The notes beneath the pieces are model-generated. The model saw only the letters and a program-made list of their open reading frames with translations. It was not told the DNA's origin and did not search any database. A stretch of 62,783 bases of DNA from Lentisphaeria bacterium (GTDB taxonomy: Bacteria; Verrucomicrobiota; Lentisphaeria; Victivallales; Victivallaceae): assembly GCA_017457105.1 (NCBI GenBank), contig JAFTIA010000027.1, positions 1 to 62,783 of the forward strand, written 5' to 3'. Of this stretch, positions 16,165 through 23,476 are shown one piece after another. The translations under genes and the position numbers were made by a program. Each line of letters begins with the position of its first letter. The first letter of the stretch is position 1.

Positions 16165-17169
16165 CTATATCTCCTGATGGGCAAATGCCGCGGCGCATGC
16201 GCCTTCGGTACTGACCATGCAGGCCCCTTCGGGATGTGCCGGCGTACAAACTTTGCCGTAGAGCGGACAATCCTGCGGACGGATCGCTCCCCGCAGTACC
16301 GCTCCGCAGCGGCATGCTGTACCCGGTTCCGGAATGTCCGGAAGGGCATATTTTTTCACGGCATCGAATGCCGCAAATCTGTCACTGATCCTGCGGCCGC
16401 CCTGCGGTACGGGACCGATGCCCCGCCACAAGCTGTCGCAGACTGTAAAACATTCTTCGATCATCCGCATAGCCGAACCGGGATGTTCCGGCACGATCTG
16501 CAAATAATCATTTTCCGCCCGGCAGTCGTTTTCTGCAACCTTCTTCACCAGGTGAAGAAGTGCCAGCACGATCTCTTCCGGCCCGAACCCGGCGATCACA
16601 CCGGGGCGGTCCAGCTCGTCAAACGCCGATCTGCCGGTCACTGCCGCCACATGCCCCGGCAACAGAAATCCATCTATTTCCGGAAGCATCGGGAAGACCG
16701 GGAAGAGATTTTTGCAGTCGCAGAGCATGGAGAAACGGGTCAACCCCTTTTCTTCCGCTTCCAGCAAAACTGCCGCCGCCGCCGCTGTTGTCGGTTCAAA
16801 CCCAACCGCCGTCAGCACGACTTCCTTTTCTTCAGCGATCTTCAACGCTTCATCCGGGGAATAGACTGCCGTCACCCCCGGCTGCATATCCAGACGCACC
16901 CCTCCGGGCCCCGGGATCCTCGCCAGATCCCCGAACACGGCAAGATGCGCTCCTTTTTCCAACACCATCTGTGCCTGTGCCACCAGACTGGCACGGGACA
17001 CACATACCGGACATCCCGGCCCGGACAGCAAGGATATGTTGTCCGGCAAAAGCCCCCGGATCCCGTATTTGGCAATGGCCATACTGTGGCTTCCGCAGAC
17101 TTCCATCAGGCGCATTTTCCGCCCGCCGGAGAGCCGCAGAAAAGCCTCACGGTATCTGGCGGCGTTCAT
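16165..17169 (-). CDS. hypD: Hydrogenase Fe-CN-CO assembly protein HypD
   Basis: 334 residues. HypD holds the nascent Fe(CN)2CO unit and carries a [4Fe-4S] cluster. Visible signatures are MEVCGSHSMAIAKYG, GPGCPVCV, TAVGFEPTTAAAA and the C-terminal cluster ligands in CRCGAVLRG and CPLYGKVCTP. It overlaps hypC by 4 nt and abuts hypE. Confidence 0.94.
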   Translation of the reverse strand: MNAARYREAFLRLSGGRKMRLMEVCGSHSMAIAKYGIRGLLPDNISLLSGPGCPVCVSRASLVAQAQMVLEKGAHLAVFGDLARIPGPGGVRLDMQPGVTAVYSPDEALKIAEEKEVVLTAVGFEPTTAAAAAVLLEAEEKGLTRFSMLCDCKNLFPVFPMLPEIDGFLLPGHVAAVTGRSAFDELDRPGVIAGFGPEEIVLALLHLVKKVAENDCRAENDYLQIVPEHPGSAMRMIEECFTVCDSLWRGIGPVPQGGRRISDRFAAFDAVKKYALPDIPEPGTACRCGAVLRGAIRPQDCPLYGKVCTPAHPEGACMVSTEGACAAAFAHQEI

Positions 17170-17396
17170 TCCAGCCCCAATTCTTTACGCATGGCTGCGA
17201 AGGAACGGATATTTTCCTCTGCCGCTTCCGGTGAAAGCCGCTCAATGGCGTACCCTGCATGAAGCAGGACATAGTCCCCTTCCTGACAGTTCTCCATCAG
17301 CCGCAGACTTACCTGCCGTTCCACGCCTTCATAGCTTACAACGGCCTGTTTGTCCGGCAGAAGACGGACGATTTTCATCGGTATGGCTACACACAT
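17166..17396 (-). CDS. hypC: Hydrogenase assembly chaperone HypC
   Basis: 76 residues from the ATG at 17396 (GGGAG 8 nt upstream). The required N-terminus MCVAIPMKIV is present; Cys2 carries iron between HypD and the large subunit. It is the first gene of the hypCDEAB-echABCDEF operon. HypF, which supplies the carbamoyl group, is not in this window. Confidence 0.93.
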   Translation of the reverse strand: MCVAIPMKIVRLLPDKQAVVSYEGVERQVSLRLMENCQEGDYVLLHAGYAIERLSPEAAEENIRSFAAMRKELGLE

Positions 17397-17422
17397 TGCT
17401 TTTTCTCCCGGAAAAATTCTCC

Positions 17423-17451
17423 GCTGTTTCCCGATCGGGCCTGAAAACAGC
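17423..17451 (-). promoter_or_regulatory. Hairpin in the leader of the hyp-ech operon
   Basis: In the predicted leader, GCTGTTTT-type and AAACAGC arms enclose a second inverted repeat, CCCGATCGGG (17430-17439). There is no U-run, so it is not a terminator. It could be an mRNA stabiliser or a regulator binding site; CCCGATCGGG is itself a perfect palindrome. Confidence 0.4.
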
Positions 17452-17456
17452 ATTAC

Positions 17457-17485
17457 AATATACTCCCCTTTGCCTGAAATTGCAA
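17457..17485 (-). promoter_or_regulatory. Promoter of the hyp-ech operon
   Basis: On the minus strand, TTGCAA (17480-17485), a 17-bp spacer and TATATT (17457-17462). Transcription should start near 17450, giving a leader of about 54 nt with the hairpin described above. It lies between the SEDS gene stop (17510) and hypC. Confidence 0.7.
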
Positions 17486-17509
17486 CCCTGAAACACAAAA
17501 AACAGCCTG

Positions 17510-18556
17510 TTATCCTGTCCTTGCCCGTGCCGCACTGACTGCCAACCCCAGCATGAGCAATGTCCCGATAAGGGAACTCCCGCCATAGCTGATCAGCGGC
17601 AGTGTCAGCCCTGTAGGCGGCAGAAGTCCCACATTCACTCCTGCGTGGAGCAGGGTTTGTACCGCCAGAAGAGACGCCGCTCCGGCAAGATACAGCCGTG
17701 CCGATTGCTGCAAGTCCTGCCGCAAGGCATGGCGGAGCAAAAAGAGATACAATACTGCATACATCATCATGGCGGCAAAACATCCGGCAAATCCCAGTGT
17801 TTCCGCCATGGCGGCATAGGCTGAATCATTGTACGCCAGCGGCAGATATTCATTGCTCCAGAATGTCTGTTTCAGTTTGGCTCCGGTCCAGCCGCCATGA
17901 GCAATGGCCATCTGGAATTGCCGGATATGCCAGCCGCCGCCCCCCGGATCGGCTTCCGGATCCCAGAATGCGGTCAACCGTTTCCATGCGTAAGCATTGG
18001 TGCAGACAAAGATCCCTGCCGCCGTCAGCCCGGCAAGCAGAACTGCCGCCGCCGCTTTGAGTTTGCCGCCGCCGGAGTACCACAAACAGAGCAGTCCTGC
18101 GGTGTAAACTGCGGCTGTCCCCAGATCCGGCTGGAAAAGGATGGGGACGATCCACGCCAGACTCCATAACGTCATGGGTTTCCAGCGCATCCCCGCACAG
18201 GCGAGCATCAGAAGCCAGATCCCCTTTCCCAGTTCGGAGGGTTGGAGGAAAAAACCGCCCAGACTGTACCACCCCTGCATCCCGTTTACCCGCACTCCTG
18301 CCAGCGGCAGAAGATACAGCAGGAGCAGGGCGACTGCCGCGTAAAAATTCCGCCATCGGCAGTGTTTTTCAAAAGGCACTTTGGCAACAGCAAGCATCAG
18401 GGCTCCGCCCAGAACGGCAAAACAAAATTGTTTGCCCGCCAGATACAAGGGGTGTTGGCCGCCGGATTGACTGGCGGTAATCGTAAGGATGCCCCATAGT
18501 ATAATAAGGCAGGAAAGTGCCGGAATGGTAAAAATGGTGCGATTGGAGCGGGTCAT
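17510..18556 (-). CDS. FtsW/RodA-family SEDS glycosyltransferase
   Basis: 348 residues from the ATG at 18556, which overlaps the preceding stop by 4 nt. It is a polytopic membrane protein with about ten helices. SEDS proteins polymerise lipid II into glycan strands and work with a class B penicillin-binding protein. The key elements are present: LQPSELGK, the Asp of FQPDLGTAA (equivalent to the essential RodA Asp) and LISYGGSS. So the polymerase looks intact. Its operon partner is a PBP-like protein without a transpeptidase domain. Whether it serves division, elongation or another process cannot be told from sequence. Confidence 0.88.
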   Translation of the reverse strand: MTRSNRTIFTIPALSCLIILWGILTITASQSGGQHPLYLAGKQFCFAVLGGALMLAVAKVPFEKHCRWRNFYAAVALLLLYLLPLAGVRVNGMQGWYSLGGFFLQPSELGKGIWLLMLACAGMRWKPMTLWSLAWIVPILFQPDLGTAAVYTAGLLCLWYSGGGKLKAAAAVLLAGLTAAGIFVCTNAYAWKRLTAFWDPEADPGGGGWHIRQFQMAIAHGGWTGAKLKQTFWSNEYLPLAYNDSAYAAMAETLGFAGCFAAMMMYAVLYLFLLRHALRQDLQQSARLYLAGAASLLAVQTLLHAGVNVGLLPPTGLTLPLISYGGSSLIGTLLMLGLAVSAARARTG

Positions 18557-19215
18557 CTTATTTCCTCCACCCGGAACGGGACTTTGACATCTTTGCCGGG
18601 AACGGCGGGGGAGACAAGTTTCCATGAACTGTCGATCCACCTTCTGCGGCGGTCCAGCATGACTTCATATTTTCCGGGCGTTCCCCGCAGATGGGTGTCA
18701 TAATCCTTTTCCCAGCCGGAAACGCCGTATAATCCCCCGTTTTTCAGTTGCGTCGCACCGATTTTTTCCCGCACTGCCGGAATATTGACGGCGATCCGTT
18801 CCAGCCGGGAATGGATCGCCAGTGCCGGGTGCGTCCGCAGAACAGGGGCGGTTTGCAGCAGTTCCTCCGGCATCAGATCACGCCGGAGGATCCATGTTTT
18901 GCCGTTCAAACTCTGTTCCGGTTCCAGCGGGAACGGCAGTTCCAGCCCCAATTGCCGGAGGAGTTTGGCCGGTGGTGCGGCCTTTTCCTGCCAGACCAGA
19001 TCAAAATAGCGTTCGGACCACGCCAGCGGTGTTCCTGCCGCATCCAGCAGACGGGCACGGGGCGGGTGGTAATCTCCCTGAACCAGAGCGATCTTTTTCC
19101 CGGCTTCCAGATAATAGTCCCGCCGGGGGCCTGCCAGACGGAAGTGCATCACTTCCACGGAAATGCACCAGAAAGCAAACAGGATTGCCGGAAAAAGGAC
19201 CCGCAGTTGCGTCAT
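18553..19215 (-). CDS. Class B PBP pedestal (dimerisation) domain protein lacking the transpeptidase
   Basis: 220 residues. An N-terminal membrane anchor (about 6-24) is followed by what looks like the N-terminal pedestal of PBP2/FtsI: ARLLDAAGTPLAWS matches the usual RG-I-DRNG-LA segment, and GLYGVSGWEKDYDTHLRGTP plus PGKDVKV match the end of the pedestal. In normal class B PBPs the transpeptidase follows here; this protein stops instead, with no SxxK, SxN or KTG motif. The stop overlaps the SEDS start and there is no downstream remnant, so it appears to be a deliberately short form and not a recent frameshift. It could be a SEDS activator. The PBP link is from motif pattern and context. Confidence 0.68.
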   Translation of the reverse strand: MTQLRVLFPAILFAFWCISVEVMHFRLAGPRRDYYLEAGKKIALVQGDYHPPRARLLDAAGTPLAWSERYFDLVWQEKAAPPAKLLRQLGLELPFPLEPEQSLNGKTWILRRDLMPEELLQTAPVLRTHPALAIHSRLERIAVNIPAVREKIGATQLKNGGLYGVSGWEKDYDTHLRGTPGKYEVMLDRRRRWIDSSWKLVSPAVPGKDVKVPFRVEEIR

Positions 19216-20444
19216 GTTATGCTCTGTCTCCGTTTTTTACTGCGGTCAGGCATGGGGATGCGCTTTGCCACAAAGACAATGAGAGGCAGCATGAGCAGCA
19301 TCAGAAATGTTGCCAGCGCAAAGACGCTCCGGACCTCATTGTTGCAGGCAAGGATCACACCGCCCCCCATGAGGGAACTGATGCTCCAGCCCAGCCCCCG
19401 GAAGGTTCCGGCAATGCCGAAATACCTGCCGTGATCCTGCGCCGGGACCGCCGCGGCGATCCATGAATTCAAAAGCGGTTCAATGCCGCACGCCGCCGCC
19501 GCCAGCATACAGCGGTAGATCATCAGCGATGTCACCGAATCTGTAAAAATCTGCGGGATGCGGAACAGGACGGAAAGCCCGGTCAGGATGAGGAGGACAT
19601 TCAGCATTTTGGTCCGGTCTGCGATCCAGCCGATGACAACGCCCATCACAATGGCTACTGCCGAGCAGCTGCCGAAAATATATCCGCTCCAGCGGAGAGC
19701 CCGGGCATTGTCATTCATGATTTTATCCACCAGTACGGGGATGAATGCTCCATCCAGATCCCGGGAGGCGGTCATGCAGATGCAGAGGATCATCAAATAC
19801 CAGACTTTTCCGAAATCAAAGAATTTCCAGAAATCTTTTTTGGCAGAGGGATTTTTCGGAGCGGCGGCGGGCCGGACAAAATGTTCCCGGACCGGCAATA
19901 CCAGAAGGCCCGCCAAAGCCAGGATGATGCCGCAAATGATGAACGTCCACATGAATCCGGCCTGATTGACCACTTCGCCGCCGCCGAACTGTCCCACCAT
20001 CAACCCGCTGAAAAAACAGGAGGAAAGCACGCCCAGTACAAAAGTCCGTTTTCCGGCGGGGATCATTCCCAGCATAAGGGTTTGCGCCGCCGGAACGGTT
20101 CCGGTAACGGCACCCAGCACCGCCCGGTGCAGGATGATCAAATCCGCATTGGTGATGAACCCGATCATCGGCATCAGAAGTGCGGCAATAAAGTTTGCCC
20201 GGAGCAGCATGAGTTTTCTGCCGTATTTATCAGCCAGCACGCCCCAAACGGGGGAGGCAAGGGCAAAAGAGAGTGTTCCGAGAGAAACAAAAAGAGCCAC
20301 ATACCAGCTTAAACGGTCTTCCGGGATGCCGATCTTTTTGAAGTAAAAAGGCATGAATGTATAGGCTGAACTGAATGCGGCGGCGGAAAGGAATTGGGAA
20401 GCTCCCACCAGAATCAGATAGCGCAGCCAGGCATTATTTATCAT
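19212..20444 (-). CDS. MFS transporter
   Basis: 410 residues with 12 predicted membrane helices in two halves around a cytosolic loop near residues 185-210. The MFS loop motif between helices 2 and 3 reads GVLADKYGRKLML, with a second half-repeat GWIADRTKML. The substrate cannot be deduced. It overlaps both neighbours by 4 nt in an operon with cell-wall genes, so a lipid-linked or wall-derived substrate is possible but unproven. Confidence 0.85.
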   Translation of the reverse strand: MINNAWLRYLILVGASQFLSAAAFSSAYTFMPFYFKKIGIPEDRLSWYVALFVSLGTLSFALASPVWGVLADKYGRKLMLLRANFIAALLMPMIGFITNADLIILHRAVLGAVTGTVPAAQTLMLGMIPAGKRTFVLGVLSSCFFSGLMVGQFGGGEVVNQAGFMWTFIICGIILALAGLLVLPVREHFVRPAAAPKNPSAKKDFWKFFDFGKVWYLMILCICMTASRDLDGAFIPVLVDKIMNDNARALRWSGYIFGSCSAVAIVMGVVIGWIADRTKMLNVLLILTGLSVLFRIPQIFTDSVTSLMIYRCMLAAAACGIEPLLNSWIAAAVPAQDHGRYFGIAGTFRGLGWSISSLMGGGVILACNNEVRSVFALATFLMLLMLPLIVFVAKRIPMPDRSKKRRQSIT

Positions 20445-21934
20445 ACCTGATCTCCTTCTGTTGCGCCGAATTCCCGGTAAACAAGCCGTGTATCATGGAT
20501 ATCCCGGATACCGCACTGGCGGAGTTTCTGGCGGAAAGAACTGTGCATGCCGGGGTCGATCACGGTGACGGCAGCACCGGTCATGGCGGCATGGGTCAGT
20601 TCTCTTTCCAGTTTTTGCAACTGGCGGACGGGGCTTTCCACCGGCACGATGGCAAGGACACGGCGGAAAGGTCCTTCGGGCAGGGGCTGATCCAGTTTGA
20701 CCTTCATCCAGTCCACGCCGGGGTGCCATGCCTGCAGAATATCCACCGTTTCCGGGCCGCGGACAATGACGGGGAAGGTGCCGCTGAAGTCGTGAGGGAC
20801 CAATTGCGGCAGGGTATGATGGCGGTGACTTTCTGCAAAACGGCTGAGCCCGGGGCGGATGGCACCCGGGTGATGCGTGGTCCAGGAGTGATCCAGTTCC
20901 AGTTTCAGGCGGCATCCGGCAGTCCCGTCGGATTCCACCGTCAGCGTGGCATTGTGTTCGCTTGCGCGGTTGACAGCGAGGCGCAGTTCCAGAAGAGGAA
21001 GCGGGATTTCGTCACTGCCCTCCGGATCGGCTTCCAGCTGCTGAAAATCGGGGACAAGAGTTGTATTGTCCGGATCGGTAAAGGCGAAAATGACCGACCG
21101 GTCTTTGCCGTAAATATCCATTTCCAGCCGTCTGCCCCGTTCTGATTCCAGAAAGAGGATGTGGAGAAGGGCATGCAGCTGCCAGTCCAGCCATGCCGAA
21201 TTGCCGCAGAGTGTGGTGGGCAGATCGGTTCCGTAGGTGCAGGAGAGAGCCATCTGACGGCGGCGGAGCTTGGTTTGCCCCTCTTCATCAAAATCCCGCA
21301 GGAAGGAATTCAGGTCAAAAACTTCGTCATTATCGCCGGTTTCCCCGGCGTGGATCCCGGCAATGATCCGGTGCAGGAGTTGTACGCTGTACGTGAATTG
21401 TCCGGAGGCGGCCTCCAATTGTTCCTGCGAGAGTTTTCTGCCGTTTTTCTCCAGTTCCAGATAGCCGCCGATGAGGGCAAGGGGCCGGTACAACCGGGGC
21501 AGGAGTTGAGCGTAAACTTTAGCCTGCAGAGTTGCGCCCAATCCGTCATGGCGGAGTTTGGATTCCTGATTCTGGCGGTCACGGATGGCGCGTTCCAGAT
21601 ATTGCAAACGGTCCCGCAAAAGATTGATGGCGCGGGAGAGTTCGGGGAAATATTCTCTTGACTGCGGAGAAAGGGGCGGAGGAAATTCGCCCCGTGCAAG
21701 ACTGCGGCAGGATTTTTCTGCTTCCGTGCCGGGTTTGATCCCGTGGATGTAAATGCGGGTAAGGAAAACGCCGGTGGCAACCAGACTCCACATGGCAGTG
21801 ATCCCTGCCAGAAGCGGCAGATGCCGGTTGCAGGGGAAAAGGATACAGCCGAGGATCAGTCCGGCTTCCAGCAGAAGCAATCCGCCGAGGATCCCGGCAT
21901 TGAGGAGGAAAAGTTGTTTGACAGAGCAAGACAT
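20441..21934 (-). CDS. Degenerate membrane sensor histidine-kinase-like protein
   Basis: 497 residues. Two membrane helices (about 7-32 and 40-60) are followed by a linker and a coiled coil (90-125). The region LLPRLYRPLALIGGYLELE aligns with the usual SHELRTPL-IxGY dimerisation motif, but the phosphoacceptor His is replaced by Pro. The ATPase-like region (about 240-350) also lacks the N-box Asn and clear G boxes. The last 120 residues may be a receiver-like or other alpha/beta domain. It is therefore probably a pseudokinase or a scaffold. No response regulator is adjacent. Confidence 0.55.
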   Translation of the reverse strand: MSCSVKQLFLLNAGILGGLLLLEAGLILGCILFPCNRHLPLLAGITAMWSLVATGVFLTRIYIHGIKPGTEAEKSCRSLARGEFPPPLSPQSREYFPELSRAINLLRDRLQYLERAIRDRQNQESKLRHDGLGATLQAKVYAQLLPRLYRPLALIGGYLELEKNGRKLSQEQLEAASGQFTYSVQLLHRIIAGIHAGETGDNDEVFDLNSFLRDFDEEGQTKLRRRQMALSCTYGTDLPTTLCGNSAWLDWQLHALLHILFLESERGRRLEMDIYGKDRSVIFAFTDPDNTTLVPDFQQLEADPEGSDEIPLPLLELRLAVNRASEHNATLTVESDGTAGCRLKLELDHSWTTHHPGAIRPGLSRFAESHRHHTLPQLVPHDFSGTFPVIVRGPETVDILQAWHPGVDWMKVKLDQPLPEGPFRRVLAIVPVESPVRQLQKLERELTHAAMTGAAVTVIDPGMHSSFRQKLRQCGIRDIHDTRLVYREFGATEGDQV

Positions 21935-21943
21935 GATATAAAC

Positions 21944-23170
21944 TCACTTTCCTGTGGAGCGGTAGGGGGCATTGCCGTACTGCGCCAGATCTTCCGGGAG
22001 GATAAAGCCGCCGCCGGAACGCAAGATACCGCCCTGTTCCAGGAATGCGGCGACATTTCTCTGCATACTGGTATTGCGGGGGGCGTTGGCAAGGCCGTTT
22101 TTCAATCCCTCTTCGCCGAAAACGCGCCAGAGGGAATCGGCGGCACTTTCGGGGATGGGGAAGAGGTAATATTGCCGCATCCACGCCACGATACGGCTGC
22201 CGGGCTTGAGGATTTTTTCGTATTGAGCATCCAGAAGCCAGGAGAGGCAGCTGAAACTTTTGATTTCTTTATCCGGATTTTTTTCCCGGAAAAATTGCAA
22301 TGCCCGGGTCATGGATTCGAGACAGTCATCCAATTTCAGATCCGGTCCTTCGGGGATATGGGTATCCAGCGTCCAGTCGCCCTGTTTGAATTGGAGTTTC
22401 CATTGTGCGAGGTCGAGTGTCACGGGGTTTTTGTCTGCCCGTCCGCAGGGATGGATGGGGTTGCCGGTAACAGCATCGGCCGTTTCCTTGAAGGAGGCGC
22501 GCCAGGACTGGGGATCTGCGGCGGCATCTTCCATATTGGCGAACCCGTTGCGGTCAAAGACTTCTCCGTCACCGGCAAGAGCGAGGACCTGCCCGGTGGC
22601 GGTATTGCGGTAAACGTAAATGGGGTCGTGGAATTTTTTCAAAATATACTGCATTCTTCCGAGGGTAAGGGGATAGGCGTTGAGGACACAGACATCCCAC
22701 CCGAGGATACGGCCGGAAAGCCCTGCAAGGCGGCAGTTGTTATAAAAGTGCTGCATCCAGATGAATACGTCTTTTACGGCATTGTCTGCGGCATCTTCGG
22801 GCAGTCCTGCGGCGGCGAAAGCGGCTCTGCGTGAAGGAGCGGCATAAAGAGTGATCAGGGCGAAAAAAGCGTATTCCTCTGTCTGGGAAAGGGTGCCGAT
22901 CCTGTTGGGCAGAAGGTCGCAGTTATCAATGGAAAGGGTGTCGGTGAAAACAGCGGAAACGATGGTATTGAAGTAACGGGCAAGTTCTTTGTTTCCGGCG
23001 AGGGAGGCAGACTGTTCCCGGAGTGTTTCTGCCAATTCCGGAGAAAGTCCGGCAATTTGAGCGTTTTGAATGATGGAGGCGATATCCAGCACATCATTGG
23101 TACTGACGGCAATATCTTTTCCGGGTACGGGAGATATTTTCAAACGTTCGGCAAGCTGTTTCATTTGCAT
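21944..23170 (-). CDS. Putative acyltransferase (NAT_N/GNAT_C, DUF5596-like)
   Basis: 408 residues, soluble. The C-terminal part has the pattern of the acyltransferase-domain family: WTLDTHIPEGPDLKLDDCLES, then FFREKNPDKEIKSFSCLSWLLD, then the segment with NGLANAPRNTSMQRN. The N-terminal half (YPLTLGRMQYILKKF in its middle) fits the partner domain. The acyl donor and acceptor are unknown. The ATG at 23170 has AGGAG 7 nt upstream. It is the first gene of the acyltransferase / pseudokinase / MFS / pedestal / SEDS operon. Confidence 0.65.
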   Translation of the reverse strand: MQMKQLAERLKISPVPGKDIAVSTNDVLDIASIIQNAQIAGLSPELAETLREQSASLAGNKELARYFNTIVSAVFTDTLSIDNCDLLPNRIGTLSQTEEYAFFALITLYAAPSRRAAFAAAGLPEDAADNAVKDVFIWMQHFYNNCRLAGLSGRILGWDVCVLNAYPLTLGRMQYILKKFHDPIYVYRNTATGQVLALAGDGEVFDRNGFANMEDAAADPQSWRASFKETADAVTGNPIHPCGRADKNPVTLDLAQWKLQFKQGDWTLDTHIPEGPDLKLDDCLESMTRALQFFREKNPDKEIKSFSCLSWLLDAQYEKILKPGSRIVAWMRQYYLFPIPESAADSLWRVFGEEGLKNGLANAPRNTSMQRNVAAFLEQGGILRSGGGFILPEDLAQYGNAPYRSTGK

Positions 23171-23190
23171 AGTTTTTCTCCTGTGATAGC

Positions 23191-23233
23191 ATTATACCTT
23201 AAAATAATATAATGCGTTTGCCGGAGATTGCAA
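23191..23233 (-). promoter_or_regulatory. Promoter region of the acyltransferase-SEDS operon
   Basis: On the minus strand, TTGCAA (23228-23233), an 18-bp spacer and TATTAT (23204-23209). A second perfect -10, TATAAT (23191-23196), lies closer to the gene but has no good -35. Either would give a short leader. Confidence 0.5.
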
Positions 23234-23274
23234 GAGGGCGGCAAACATGCCGATATTGCGGGCCGCACCTGTCT

Positions 23275-23312
23275 GGCACTGCACAAAGTGCCCTGCCCGC
23301 CAACAGTCCCCG
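23275..23312 (+). repeat. Dispersed intergenic repeat, copy 2, with hairpin
   Basis: GGCACT (23275-23280) and AGTGCC (23287-23292) form a hairpin. Bases 23281-23312 match 121-152 at 23 of 32 positions without gaps. The copy lies between the divergent acyltransferase and Sel1 promoters. The rest of the 23171-23476 gap is leader and promoter sequence. Confidence 0.5.
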
Positions 23313-23365
23313 CCCAGTGCATTGCGCAAAGTTCAAAGAAATTTAATTTTTTTTCAAAAAAAAAC

Positions 23366-23394
23366 TTGCATATTGCTTGAAATGAGCATATATT
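23366..23394 (+). promoter_or_regulatory. Promoter of the Sel1-TolC unit
   Basis: TTGCAT (23366-23371), a 17-bp spacer and TATATT (23389-23394), preceded by an A/T-tract that may act as an UP element. The leader would be about 76 nt long. Confidence 0.7.
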
Positions 23395-23476
23395 GTAGCA
23401 AAAACTTGTATTATGGAAGGATTGTGTCTTGCTTCCTGAAGGGGGCGTCACAGCGATCGGAGAAGGGATAATTGGC

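Noticed and set aside
17489..17512. Terminator after the SEDS gene
   Set aside because: The only fold is a 4-bp ACAG/CTGT stem before six Ts, too weak to call.
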